Below, one piece after another: positions 18,605-27,601 of a stretch of DNA of 64,000 bases (position 1 is the first letter of the stretch; the number at the start of each line of letters is the position of its first letter). The DNA is from an uncultured Lachnospiraceae bacterium (GTDB lineage Bacteria; Bacillota; Clostridia; Lachnospirales; Lachnospiraceae), in NCBI GenBank assembly GCA_910577835.1, contig CAJTOU010000009.1:1-64000 (forward strand). Reading direction: 5' to 3'. The translations under genes and the position numbers were made by a program. Under the pieces are notes generated by a model, which was not told where the DNA came from, did no database searches, and was given only the letters and a program-made list of their open reading frames with translations.

Positions 18605-18906
18605 ATCAAAAGAAGCCTGAAAACACAGTTTCAAGCTTCTTCTGATTGGACAATCAACGCAAACGTTGGTTGTATCATTCACTCTTATTTTATTTGAGCT
18701 ATTGAATATCCTTTTTTCACCTTTTCATGCCCACCCTGTTCTTTATTCTCTCTGTTTTTGCAACTGTCCGACTTTTACTTCTTTGTTCACGATTCTAAAA
18801 TATTTTTGTCACAGCTACCTGTTTATGGTTACAGAAATCTAAAGCATCATTTTTCTATTTTTACATACACCTCCCTTTTTACTTGATTCTTACACAAATC
18901 ATTATA
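18605..18906 (-). ncRNA. Possible small transcript with its own terminator
   Basis: Within the 694-base gap between the divergent metY and methyltransferase genes, the minus strand has a perfect TATAAT (18906-18901) and, about 260 bases on, a strong hairpin (18611-18642, 11 paired bases with one mismatch) followed by a T-rich stretch (18610-18605). A second stem-loop lies at about 18649-18672. No open frame longer than about 15 codons has a good start. The -35 box is poor. This could be a non-coding RNA, a leader, or an unrelated terminator; I recognise no known RNA family. Confidence 0.3.
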
Positions 18907-19078
18907 CAGGATAGATGTATGAAAAGTGTATGGAAATTGTCATCAAGTTGTAAAAATTTCAAATTCTGAGTTTTTTCGTCAGAAAGTTACAATTTTAATT
19001 AATATATAATATTGTATTTATTTTATAAATTCATTATCATTGTGCAGTTTGTACAAAATGTGCCAAAATATTCCTTCA

Positions 19079-19107
19079 TTGACTTTCCTGTAAAAAGCTG
19101 ATAAGAT
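19079..19107 (+). promoter_or_regulatory. Promoter of methyltransferase-hslO unit
   Basis: TTGACT (19079-19084), 17-bp spacer, TAAGAT (19102-19107), 37 bases before the start codon. Confidence 0.6.
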
Positions 19108-19143
19108 TAACCTTGCTTTTAATATACAGAAAGGAGCTTTCAC

Positions 19144-19905
19144 ATGAGCAATACCTACACATGCTTTTCAGCCTTCTATGATTTATTTATGGATAATATT
19201 GATTATGTACAATGGGGCGAATATCTCACATCACTTCTCAAGGAATATGGCATATCATCCGGTCTTGTTCTTGAGCTTGGCTGCGGAACCGGTAATATGA
19301 CAGAGTTTCTTGCCGCAAAAGGTTACGATATGATTGGACTTGACAGCTCCTGCGATATGCTTGATGCCGCTATCGAAAAGAAGTGCCTCAGCGGACATGA
19401 CATCCTTTATCTCAATCAGGATATGCGCGAATTTGAATTATATGGAACTGTGTCTGCCGTTGTAAGCATCTGTGATTCTCTTAATTATATCACAGAATAC
19501 AAGGAACTTGTAAATGTTTTTAAACTTGTAAACAATTATCTTGACCCAAAAGGGCTTTTTATTTTTGATATGAATATGGAAGCAAAATTTAAAACCATTC
19601 ATGATGATATTATTGCAGAAAACCGTGAGGAAGCCAGCTTTATCTGGGAAAATACCTATTACGAAGCAGAGCATATAAATGAATATGAACTGACTATCTT
19701 TGCTCCCTGCGGTGACGGAAAATATGAAAAGCTTACAGAAACCCACTATGAGCGTGCCTATTCTCTTGAAGAAATAAAATCAGCCTTAGCGGAAGCGGGT
19801 ATGACCTTTGTCGTTTCTTATCATGCTTTTACCCGCCGACCACCGGAGAAAAACAGTGAGCGAATTTATATTATTGCAAGAGAAAATGGAAAACAATCCA
19901 CTTAA
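19144..19905 (+). CDS. Class I SAM-dependent methyltransferase
   Basis: A 253-residue soluble methyltransferase. The SAM-binding motif I is VLELGCGTGNMTEFLA near residue 43, followed by the acidic motif II MIGLDSS, motif III NQDMREFEL and VSICDSLNYI. The substrate is unknown; small-molecule and rRNA/protein targets are both possible. RBS AAAGGAG precedes the ATG by 8 bases. It is followed by hslO after 26 bases, and both likely share the promoter at 19079. Pairing of such a methyltransferase with Hsp33 recurs in clostridia as far as I recall, but no functional link is known. Confidence 0.85.
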   Translation: MSNTYTCFSAFYDLFMDNIDYVQWGEYLTSLLKEYGISSGLVLELGCGTGNMTEFLAAKGYDMIGLDSSCDMLDAAIEKKCLSGHDILYLNQDMREFELYGTVSAVVSICDSLNYITEYKELVNVFKLVNNYLDPKGLFIFDMNMEAKFKTIHDDIIAENREEASFIWENTYYEAEHINEYELTIFAPCGDGKYEKLTETHYERAYSLEEIKSALAEAGMTFVVSYHAFTRRPPEKNSERIYIIARENGKQST

Positions 19906-19931
19906 AATTTTAGAAAGAATGAGGAAATACC

Positions 19932-20819
19932 ATGTCAGATTATATTGTAAGAGCTACTGCCGCAGACGGACAGATTCGGGCGTTTGCCTCCACCACAAAA
20001 GAACTGTGTGACATTGCCAGGCAGATTCACCACACAAGTCCTGTGGGAACCGCCGCACTTGGCCGCCTTTTGACCGGTGCGGGAATGATGGGAAGCATGA
20101 TGAAAAACAAAGATGATTTGCTGTCCATTATTTTAAACGCAGACGGACCTATGGGCAAAACCGGCGTTACTGCAAATGCCAATGCAGATGTAAAAGGATA
20201 TATCAGCAATCCCGACTTTCAAAATCCGCTGAATTATTTTGGAAAGCTGGATGTAGGAGGCGCTGTTGGAAACGGAACATTAAAGGTCGTTAAGGATATG
20301 GGACTGAAAGAGCCATATATTGGTCAGACCGCGTTGATTACCGGAGAAATCGCAGAGGACCTTACTTATTATTTCGCCACCAGTGAACAGGTACCTACCT
20401 CTGTGGCTCTTGGAGTACTGATAGATACAGATAACTCTGTCAAGCAGGCGGGCGGATTTATTATACAGCTTATGCCATTTGCCGAGGATAGTGTAATTGA
20501 CAGGCTGGAAAACAAAATAAAGGAAATTACCGGTGTTACTGCTTTGCTTGAGCAGGGCCTTTCACCGGAACAGATACTTCAGAAAATACTGGGAGATTTT
20601 AATCCTGAATTCAGTGATACCATACCTACACGCTATAAATGCAACTGCAGCCGCGAAAAGGTATCAAAGGTACTGTTGAGTGTTGGCAAAAAAGAGCTTG
20701 AATCCATGATTGCGGACGGTGAACCAATAGAAGTCAAATGTCATTTCTGTAATACCGGTCATATCTTTTCAATAAAAGAATTAAAAGAACTTCTCGCATA
20801 CAGTCAGCGTGAACGTTGA
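19932..20819 (+). CDS. hslO: Redox-regulated chaperone Hsp33
   Basis: A 295-residue cytoplasmic holdase that becomes active when its zinc centre is oxidised. N-terminal features ATAADGQIRAFA and HTSPVGTAALGRLLT are typical, as is GYISNPDFQNPLN. The C-terminal redox switch is intact: CNCSREKV and, 27 residues later, CHFCNTGHIF, giving the four zinc cysteines (CXC and CXXC). Length matches the family. RBS AGAAAGAATGAGG region precedes the ATG. A clear terminator follows the stop. Confidence 0.95.
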   Translation: MSDYIVRATAADGQIRAFASTTKELCDIARQIHHTSPVGTAALGRLLTGAGMMGSMMKNKDDLLSIILNADGPMGKTGVTANANADVKGYISNPDFQNPLNYFGKLDVGGAVGNGTLKVVKDMGLKEPYIGQTALITGEIAEDLTYYFATSEQVPTSVALGVLIDTDNSVKQAGGFIIQLMPFAEDSVIDRLENKIKEITGVTALLEQGLSPEQILQKILGDFNPEFSDTIPTRYKCNCSREKVSKVLLSVGKKELESMIADGEPIEVKCHFCNTGHIFSIKELKELLAYSQRER

Positions 20820-20830
20820 TAAAATGCAAA

Positions 20831-20857
20831 AAATGCTGTCCAAAATGGACAGCATTT
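20831..20857 (+). terminator. Terminator after hslO
   Basis: Perfect 11-bp stem (20831-20841 and 20847-20857), 5-nt loop, T-rich tail, 12 bases past the stop. Confidence 0.85.
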
Positions 20858-20965
20858 TCATTTATAATCCGTAAAACAATCGCTCATTCACATAAAAAAA
20901 CGAAAACCTTATAAAAAAATATAACGAAATTCTATACTGAAAAGGCACATCATTTAACCCTGTGA

Positions 20966-21163
20966 TTATAATCTTGTTACGTTTACAGCCTGAGGCCCTT
21001 TCGCGCCCTCTACTACTTCGAAATCCACCGAAGCGCCTTCTTCTAAAGACTTAAAGCCGTTGGATACAATTCCTGAATAGTGAACGAACACATCGTTTCC
21101 TGTCTCATCTGAAATGAACCCGTAACCTTTCTGGTTGTTAAACCATTTAACCGTACCTTTCAT
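20966..21163 (-). CDS. Cold-shock protein, CspA family
   Basis: A 65-residue single-domain RNA chaperone. Both RNA-binding motifs are present: KGYGFIS (RNP1) and DVFVHYS (RNP2), in the order expected for the five-strand barrel. It starts [13 protein letters not shown], the usual opening. RBS GGAGGT lies 7 bases upstream. The leader is about 50 nt long with a small stem (21194-21211 region), rather short for the thermosensing leaders of some cspA genes. Family certain; whether it is cold-induced is not visible. Confidence 0.95.
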   Translation of the reverse strand: MKGTVKWFNNQKGYGFISDETGNDVFVHYSGIVSNGFKSLEEGASVDFEVVEGAKGPQAVNVTRL

Positions 21164-21220
21164 AGCGTACCTCCAAGAAAATAAATGTGATTCCGGACTT
21201 TATGTCTGGGACCTTTTTAT

Positions 21221-21249
21221 AGAATACCACAACCGCCCGATTCTGTCAA
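21221..21249 (-). promoter_or_regulatory. Promoter of the cold-shock gene
   Basis: On the minus strand, a perfect TTGACA (21249-21244), 17-bp spacer and TATTCT (21226-21221), about 58 bases before the ATG. Confidence 0.7.
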
Positions 21250-21393
21250 TAAAAATAAACGGAAGAAAAACAGAATCTTGTGCATTTTATTCTTGAAGAA
21301 TATCGCAAATAAAGGTATACTTAAAAGAGTATACGAAAAAAGATATGACAAATCATAGCAGATTTTAAATATTACACAGAAAATGGTGACTTT

Positions 21394-22482
21394 ATGAAAC
21401 GACTAAAAAAAATCAATATTTTGTGGAGAATCCGTATTTTATCCCTGCAACATATTATTCTTCCTTCTGTAATTATTATTGCTGCATTTTCGCTGCTGAA
21501 TATTATAGATTTTGACAGCGTGTTTTCTCCTACATTATATAAAAATTCCTTTGATGCATATTCCGCTTATACAAAAGGCAGCAATAATGTAACTATAACA
21601 ATTGAAACATTAAAATATACGGGATACAATATTATGAAAGGTGAGAAAGTAGTATCTGTCTATTATTATGATTTATCCAGCGAACGATGCATGTTTTATA
21701 AACTGGATATGACTTATGACTCCATTGAAGATATTCCAAAGGTTTTAAACAATGTTACTATCTCTGCCCGATTTAAGGAGCTTGATGGACTGACAAAAAC
21801 CATGATGGAATCGTTTGTTCAATCCATAGACTGGACATACGATGCCCTGCTGTCTATCGCCTTTCCCGTGATTATGGATGAACGGGAATATAATCCTAAT
21901 CTTTACTATGTATTATATGGATTTCTTGTAATTTGCATTTTTTACAGCGTATATCTGGCTGCAATAAATCTGATATTGGTCATTGCTCCATATCTGCATC
22001 CCGCTTACTTCAGAATAAAGCCTTACTATAAGGATATGCCTTATTTTCAGATGATTGATTTCATTAATAATGAATTTGACAAAAATACGCTTGTAGTGTC
22101 AGGACCCATGTATATTACAGAAACCTTTTTTATCAATTTGGGGAGACATGAAGTATCCATTATACCATTATCACAGGTAGTTCTTGCCTATGAACATGGA
22201 GAGCTGTTTTCCTTTTTTGGAATTCATCTTAAAATCAACCATACGCTTTATTTGAAAGGTTTTAAAAATATTCATATTCTTGCCTCCAGACAACAATCTA
22301 TAAATGTAACTACTGTTATGGATTATATCAGAGAAAACTATCCAAATATTATCTGGGGACATACAAAGGAAAATATCAAGGCATATAAACAGATTCTTGC
22401 CACAGAAAAGGCAACAGAAAAAACTGCCAGAGAAGACAGAAAATTTTATAAAACAAAAAGGAAGAAGAGGAAGGTCAGATAA
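21394..22482 (+). CDS. Two-span membrane protein of unknown function
   Basis: A 362-residue protein with a basic N-terminus, a membrane helix at about residues 21-40, an extracytoplasmic domain of about 130 residues, a second helix at about 173-200, and a C-terminal cytoplasmic domain ending in a Lys/Arg-rich tail (KTKRKKRKVR). The part after the second helix, with YEHGELFSFFGIHLKINHTLYLKG, looks like a beta-rich PH-type fold, as in bacterial PH-domain membrane proteins. I recall similar Lachnospiraceae proteins filed as a DUF (6709-like), but this is uncertain. It is convergent with the ABC operon; a link to it is unproven. Confidence 0.55.
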   Translation: MKRLKKINILWRIRILSLQHIILPSVIIIAAFSLLNIIDFDSVFSPTLYKNSFDAYSAYTKGSNNVTITIETLKYTGYNIMKGEKVVSVYYYDLSSERCMFYKLDMTYDSIEDIPKVLNNVTISARFKELDGLTKTMMESFVQSIDWTYDALLSIAFPVIMDEREYNPNLYYVLYGFLVICIFYSVYLAAINLILVIAPYLHPAYFRIKPYYKDMPYFQMIDFINNEFDKNTLVVSGPMYITETFFINLGRHEVSIIPLSQVVLAYEHGELFSFFGIHLKINHTLYLKGFKNIHILASRQQSINVTTVMDYIRENYPNIIWGHTKENIKAYKQILATEKATEKTAREDRKFYKTKRKKRKVR

Positions 22483-22495
22483 CAGCCTTCCTCTT
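22465..22495 (+). terminator. Terminator overlapping the 3' end of the membrane protein gene
   Basis: Stem 22465-22474 with 22486-22495 (10 bp perfect); the 5' arm is inside the last codons of the gene, so the Lys/Arg-rich tail and the stem share sequence. A short T run follows. It may also serve the convergent ABC operon. Confidence 0.6.
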
Positions 22496-22548
22496 TATGA
22501 AATAATCTTGATTCATCTTAATAGAGCAAACTTTTTTCGCTGATTACA

Positions 22549-25203
22549 TTAAATATCATATTTAGCTGCAAGCTGAGCAGGGGGAAGCTTTAGCATTTTA
22601 CGAATCGGAAGAATTCCGATCAATATATTAAATAAATAAATCAACAGTATCGTAGCCAAAAGCAGATACCACGGATAATAAAACTCATATCCTGCTGCCG
22701 GCACCTGCGCAATCACATAGGATATAAATACAGTCAACAGCGCGCCTACCAGAGAAGTCTTTGTTGTAATCAGAAAATTCTCATAAGCAAACATTCCTAT
22801 AATACTGTATTTTGATATTCCAAGCATACGATATACTCCCAAATCCTGCATTCTTGAAACAGCGTTTGCCTTCATCATAAAATACAGAATCATCATTGTA
22901 ATCACGCCGATTGTCACCAGCATAAGAACTCTGGCTCCGATTTTCTGTCGTCTTTCCATATTGTAACTGTTTAATGTATCCTGATACTCATTCACAATAC
23001 TTACTGTCAGCTTCTGTAAGGTTTCCTCCGGTATTGCGCTTCTGATTGTTTTGATTGCGCTGCTGACATCATCCCCCTCAATATATATATAACATTGTTT
23101 GTATCTGTCTATAATCGTCTTTGCCATAAACTGACAGGAATCATCAGAAATAATATAATCAACTCCATATCTTTCCGGAAAACAGCCCGTCGTTACATAG
23201 CGCATCCTCTCCGTCAGAAAATCTTCATAGGAATATTCTTTATAAGCTCCTGCATATTCCGGTTGGTTATCTCTTTTTCCTATGTACTCTTCATAAGTCA
23301 TTCCAAGTCTTGCAACTTCATCTTGATATTCTTTTGTTAGTTCCGCAATCAGTTCCTCGTCTCTTCTCGACGGTCTCTCTTTTTCCGCTCTGTCCATTCT
23401 GTTATAAAGTACTTCCAGCGACTGATATGTCTCAACCATATATTTGCGGTATTGTGACTGCAAAACATCCCTCGGTACAAGAACCTTTATCTTTCCATCT
23501 TCTGTTATTCCAAGATTTTCGCCCTCATAATCATCATATTTTTCTCTGGCTTCCGATTCCGTAATAAAATTAATATAAGTGCTGGTCATCAGCACCATGA
23601 CATCTCTGTCTACATAAATAGTCGGTTCACTGGTATCTGAAATGCCTGCAATCGTAAATTCCATATTCTTATTATTAACAATTCTGCTGCCTAAAGTCTG
23701 CTGAATATTCGTCATAACATTTCTCATACCCGGAGTACTCTGCATAAAATTCTCAAGCACCCATCTGTCTACTACAATCTCATCTCTGTTTTCTGGCATT
23801 TTTCCATAAATCAAATCATTCTCTGTAATTTTATCAAGTGGTACAAGTGAAAAATTTTCAAGCTGATATTTCGACGACTCAAGCTGCTGATATCCTCTAT
23901 ATTGATAATCAAAAGTAATAATCGGAACAATATTTACATCCATTTGATTCTTTTGAAAGTTTTCCGTCATTGCGGCAAAGCTGTCCATAAACTCACTGTC
24001 CGTAATCATTGTATTTTTTTCCGCTGTTACCTTATAATAATGCGAATCCACTTTTGAAACTGCCTGCTCATCTATTTGCAGTACTGAGAGCATATCCTGC
24101 ACAACTACAATGATAAGAACTGCCATAACAAGGAGAGTAAGCGCAAGAAATACCTGCTTTTTTCCCATAGATTTAAGATTGGTTCTTGCTATTTCCATAA
24201 TTTCTGTTGTGCCTATCTTCGGCTTTTTAGCCCCCTCAATATGTTCAAGTGAGTAATCTGTTTCCTCTGCTTCCTGAATATCTATCACCGGTTTTTTGGA
24301 ATCCACCATTTTCTTTTCATCCGACCTGCTTAAAAATACAAGATTTTTACTGTCGTCACTGTAAATATAAATTTTTCCATATTCATAAATAACCTTCAGT
24401 TTTGTTGGCGGTACTTTTTCATTTGCATATACTTGTAATGTCACAGTTTCATCGGCTGTCTCCTCTTTTTCATATTCCTGAAGATAAATATTTGTATCTT
24501 CCACATACTCATAGGAAGCATCCTTGTTTTTATCCACCTGTTTTTCAATTTTTCCATCTGTAATCCACAGGATTTTATCGGCAAAAAAGTCTGCAATGGA
24601 TTTTTCATGTGTTATCACTACCACAAGACATGTTTTGGAAATTTTTTTCAATATGCCCATAATGCGCATGGTATTTTTTTCATCCAGATTTCCTGTCGGC
24701 TCATCAGCAAAAATTACCTTTGGAGCCTTTGCCAGAGCTCTTGCGATAGCGATTCTCTGCTGCTGTCCGCCGCTTAGCTGTGAAATCAGCCTCTTTTTAT
24801 ACTTCCACATATCCACAGCGCGAAGCACATAATCAATTCTCTCGGTCTTTTCCTCATCGGAAATATCATAAAGACTCAGAGCCAGCATAAGATTATATTC
24901 TACTGTCCGTTCCTGAAGCAAATAATAATTCTGAAAAATATAGCCGAATTTTTCATCCCTTACGCGCTCCTGCTTTCTCTCTCCATATCTTTTTATTGTT
25001 ACTCCATCTATTTCCATCTCTCCATCATAAAAATCATCAAGACCGCTTATGGTATTCATCAGAGTTGTCTTGCCAGAGCCACTTTCTCCCAGAATACAGA
25101 TAAGCCCTGTATCCTCCAGAGTTATGGTGGTATTGTTAATTACATGTATTTCGTTTGTTTTCCCCTTATAATAATATTTATTAAGATTTCTGATATGAAT
25201 CAT
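22549..25203 (-). CDS. ABC transporter ATPase-permease fusion, type A (copy 2)
   Basis: An 884-residue MacB-like half transporter. Residues 1-220 form the ATPase: Walker A GESGSGKTT, signature LSGGQQQR, Walker B VIFADEPTGNLD and the H-loop ITHEKS. A ~120-residue cytoplasmic insert follows, then a membrane helix (about 350-372), a large extracytoplasmic domain, and three C-terminal helices of FtsX type. A GTG at 25221 would overlap the preceding stop, but GGGAGG sits before the ATG at 25203, which is chosen. It is about as similar to the 27602 protein as a recent duplicate, sharing the end PPAQLAAKYDI. Substrate unknown; peptide or lipid export is typical of the superfamily. Confidence 0.88.
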   Translation of the reverse strand: MIHIRNLNKYYYKGKTNEIHVINNTTITLEDTGLICILGESGSGKTTLMNTISGLDDFYDGEMEIDGVTIKRYGERKQERVRDEKFGYIFQNYYLLQERTVEYNLMLALSLYDISDEEKTERIDYVLRAVDMWKYKKRLISQLSGGQQQRIAIARALAKAPKVIFADEPTGNLDEKNTMRIMGILKKISKTCLVVVITHEKSIADFFADKILWITDGKIEKQVDKNKDASYEYVEDTNIYLQEYEKEETADETVTLQVYANEKVPPTKLKVIYEYGKIYIYSDDSKNLVFLSRSDEKKMVDSKKPVIDIQEAEETDYSLEHIEGAKKPKIGTTEIMEIARTNLKSMGKKQVFLALTLLVMAVLIIVVVQDMLSVLQIDEQAVSKVDSHYYKVTAEKNTMITDSEFMDSFAAMTENFQKNQMDVNIVPIITFDYQYRGYQQLESSKYQLENFSLVPLDKITENDLIYGKMPENRDEIVVDRWVLENFMQSTPGMRNVMTNIQQTLGSRIVNNKNMEFTIAGISDTSEPTIYVDRDVMVLMTSTYINFITESEAREKYDDYEGENLGITEDGKIKVLVPRDVLQSQYRKYMVETYQSLEVLYNRMDRAEKERPSRRDEELIAELTKEYQDEVARLGMTYEEYIGKRDNQPEYAGAYKEYSYEDFLTERMRYVTTGCFPERYGVDYIISDDSCQFMAKTIIDRYKQCYIYIEGDDVSSAIKTIRSAIPEETLQKLTVSIVNEYQDTLNSYNMERRQKIGARVLMLVTIGVITMMILYFMMKANAVSRMQDLGVYRMLGISKYSIIGMFAYENFLITTKTSLVGALLTVFISYVIAQVPAAGYEFYYPWYLLLATILLIYLFNILIGILPIRKMLKLPPAQLAAKYDI

Positions 25204-25217
25204 GCCATATCCTCCCT

Positions 25218-27545
25218 TCACATATCTATTTTCAGCTTCTTTCCGGATGCTTTCAGCCTGCCATACAGAAGAGCAGTCATAATAATTATGATTGCCATAT
25301 AAATCAGATAATCCAGTATCTCATAATATCTGACAGCAGATTTAATATAAGGAATTTCATAATACTTGGCAATATTTACAACTACTATTGTTCCAATCAG
25401 TGCTGCCATGGTATGCCATAATACATCCCTCAGATTCATCCAGTCAATCGCCTGCCTGCTTACTCCGATTAACAGCAGAACAGAATAGTCCTTTTTTCTT
25501 CGGTTTATTGTTGCTCTGATAAGAAAAATTCCTACAAAAAACACCATTACCAGTGCCGCTAGAGACAGAAACAAAAGAAAAGTCTGTTCGTTGGCCCTGT
25601 CTATATCATAATCCTTACTTCCTGCCCGAAATACACTGGCAGCCTCATATCCTTCTTTCTGAAGCAGCCTGATAACCCTGTCTGTATATGCATAATCTTC
25701 GATATACAATGAGGTCTGATAAGAACTTTTATCCGGATAAATCCGGTCAAATACCTCCTCGCTGACTTCTATTACTGGCAGACTGTACTCTGTGGCCGGC
25801 TCCCGCAGATGCAATTCTAATCCTTCTCTGTTGTCAGATGGTCCAAAAAACAAATATGCTGTCGGATAAATCATCTGACCAATATTCTGTAATGTCGAGG
25901 TCCCTTCTGTTATGTATGCATTATCATAAAAATTCAGCGATACACGCGCTTCCAAGTCCGAAAGCTGTTCATTTACAATAAAAATCGGATTATACAGAGT
26001 TTCCTTATATGAGTCTGACAGCCTCCATTCCTCCATAGTGACAGATTCTTCCTCCATACTAAGCTGAAAATTCCACTCCTTTGTATACAGGCCATACCCC
26101 TCTCCGGCATAAATACCATAGAACGCATAATCTGTCAGTCTGTGTGTAATGGCATTCAGCATCTGCGCAAACGGCTCTGAGACATAGATTTGTCCCTCCT
26201 TTCCCATATCCGTAATACCTGTTATTGTAAATTCATACTTTATATAACTTCCTTCCCATAATCTTCTTCTGTTAAAAGCAAGCGTGATATTCTGCCCGAT
26301 TAAGGACTTATCCTTTGACGAAACCACTATCTCACAATATTCGTCAGCCATATCACCAGTAATATCATTTTTTGTCATTCCCGATACAGACTTCACTGTT
26401 CTGGTATTGTCCAGAACTGATACCTGACGCACCTCATTTAATGTATAATCCTTACCTTCCTCACTCATAAAATAAACGTCATTTATAATATCATACAAAT
26501 CCACATACTCCACATATTTCAGTGAACGCAGCTTTTGTATATCCTGTGTTGTAATGGCACTGTTATCAGGTTTTTTTATGCAGATTCTTGTCATATCATT
26601 ATTTACAAATGTATCATATGAATACTCTCTGGAAGGATAGTAATCCAGATTTTTTTCAAAGGTTCCATAAAACAGAAAAATAGAAGTATACAAAAACAAA
26701 AATAATATAAAAAGAACAAGCGTATTGCATGGCCTTGCATGGCGCACTTTATGTATCATTCTTTTTGCCAGAATCCGGTCCTGCTTGTTTTTTTCCTTTT
26801 TCGTTGGAGTTTCGGTGAAATTCTTTTCCAAATCCCCCGTTTCTTTTATTTCTTCGCAGCGGGGCTTTAATCGGATATCTTCTGCCACCTCACCGTCATA
26901 CAGCCTGATTTTCCTTGTTGCAAATGGCTCTGCTTCATCATAATTGTGTGTTACCATAATAACCAGCCTGTCCCTTGACAGAGACGACAAAAGCTCGATA
27001 ATTTGTCTGCTGTTTTCCACATCAAGATTTCCGGTCGGCTCATCTGCCACAATCACCTTTGTCTCCTTTGCCAGTGCTCTTGCGATGGACAGTCTTTGCT
27101 TCTGTCCGCTTGAAAGCTGAACAGCCTTTTTTGCCGCCTGTTTTTCTAATCCTGTTTTTTTCAGATAATAAAGCGCCCTGTCTCTGGCTTCTTTTTCTTT
27201 GATATCCGGCTGTTGCAATAAAATAGCTGCCTTTACATTTTCAATCACTGAAAAGGAATCAATCAGCCGATAATCCTGATATACAAAACCTATTTTCTCT
27301 TTCCTGTAATTTTCCCATTCTGTCTCGCCATACCATGAAGTTTCCTCTCCTTCAAAATACAGTTCCCCGTCATCATAAGCAAGTGAACCGCTGATTACAT
27401 TTAAAAGAGTAGATTTGCCGCCGCCGCTCTCTCCTGTAATTACCACAAAATCCCCGATGTCAAATTCAAGATTAATTCTGTGAAGTCCCAGTGCAACTGT
27501 ATCATTGCCCTTATAATATTTAGATATATCTAATAATTTTATCAT
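25218..27545 (-). CDS. ABC transporter ATPase-permease fusion, type B (copy 2)
   Basis: A 775-residue partner of the type A protein. The ATPase has Walker A GESGGGKST, an altered signature LSSGQKQR (Ser for the second Gly-side residue), Walker B VIVADEPTGNLD and H-loop VTHNYD. The first membrane helix is at about 275-297, the extracytoplasmic domain at about 300-655, and three C-terminal helices follow. A start at 27554 is possible, but AAAGGGG upstream and the homologous start MIKL of copy 1 favour 27545. It ends 14 bases before the type A gene, so the pair is probably a heterodimer. Substrate unknown. Confidence 0.87.
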   Translation of the reverse strand: MIKLLDISKYYKGNDTVALGLHRINLEFDIGDFVVITGESGGGKSTLLNVISGSLAYDDGELYFEGEETSWYGETEWENYRKEKIGFVYQDYRLIDSFSVIENVKAAILLQQPDIKEKEARDRALYYLKKTGLEKQAAKKAVQLSSGQKQRLSIARALAKETKVIVADEPTGNLDVENSRQIIELLSSLSRDRLVIMVTHNYDEAEPFATRKIRLYDGEVAEDIRLKPRCEEIKETGDLEKNFTETPTKKEKNKQDRILAKRMIHKVRHARPCNTLVLFILFLFLYTSIFLFYGTFEKNLDYYPSREYSYDTFVNNDMTRICIKKPDNSAITTQDIQKLRSLKYVEYVDLYDIINDVYFMSEEGKDYTLNEVRQVSVLDNTRTVKSVSGMTKNDITGDMADEYCEIVVSSKDKSLIGQNITLAFNRRRLWEGSYIKYEFTITGITDMGKEGQIYVSEPFAQMLNAITHRLTDYAFYGIYAGEGYGLYTKEWNFQLSMEEESVTMEEWRLSDSYKETLYNPIFIVNEQLSDLEARVSLNFYDNAYITEGTSTLQNIGQMIYPTAYLFFGPSDNREGLELHLREPATEYSLPVIEVSEEVFDRIYPDKSSYQTSLYIEDYAYTDRVIRLLQKEGYEAASVFRAGSKDYDIDRANEQTFLLFLSLAALVMVFFVGIFLIRATINRRKKDYSVLLLIGVSRQAIDWMNLRDVLWHTMAALIGTIVVVNIAKYYEIPYIKSAVRYYEILDYLIYMAIIIIMTALLYGRLKASGKKLKIDM

Positions 27546-27601
27546 GTAATGCATCCCCTTTATTAAATTTTTTTAACTGAACAGTCAGCCAAAAGCTGAT
27601 A

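Noticed and set aside
18450-19143. SAM riboswitch or T-box upstream of metY
   Set aside because: None of the conserved S-box or T-box blocks is seen on the minus strand; only a promoter, dyad and a separate terminator are visible.
25204-25221. GTG start overlapping the preceding ABC gene stop
   Set aside because: The sequence there is the ribosome binding site GGGAGG for the ATG at 25203, which matches the start of the paralog.
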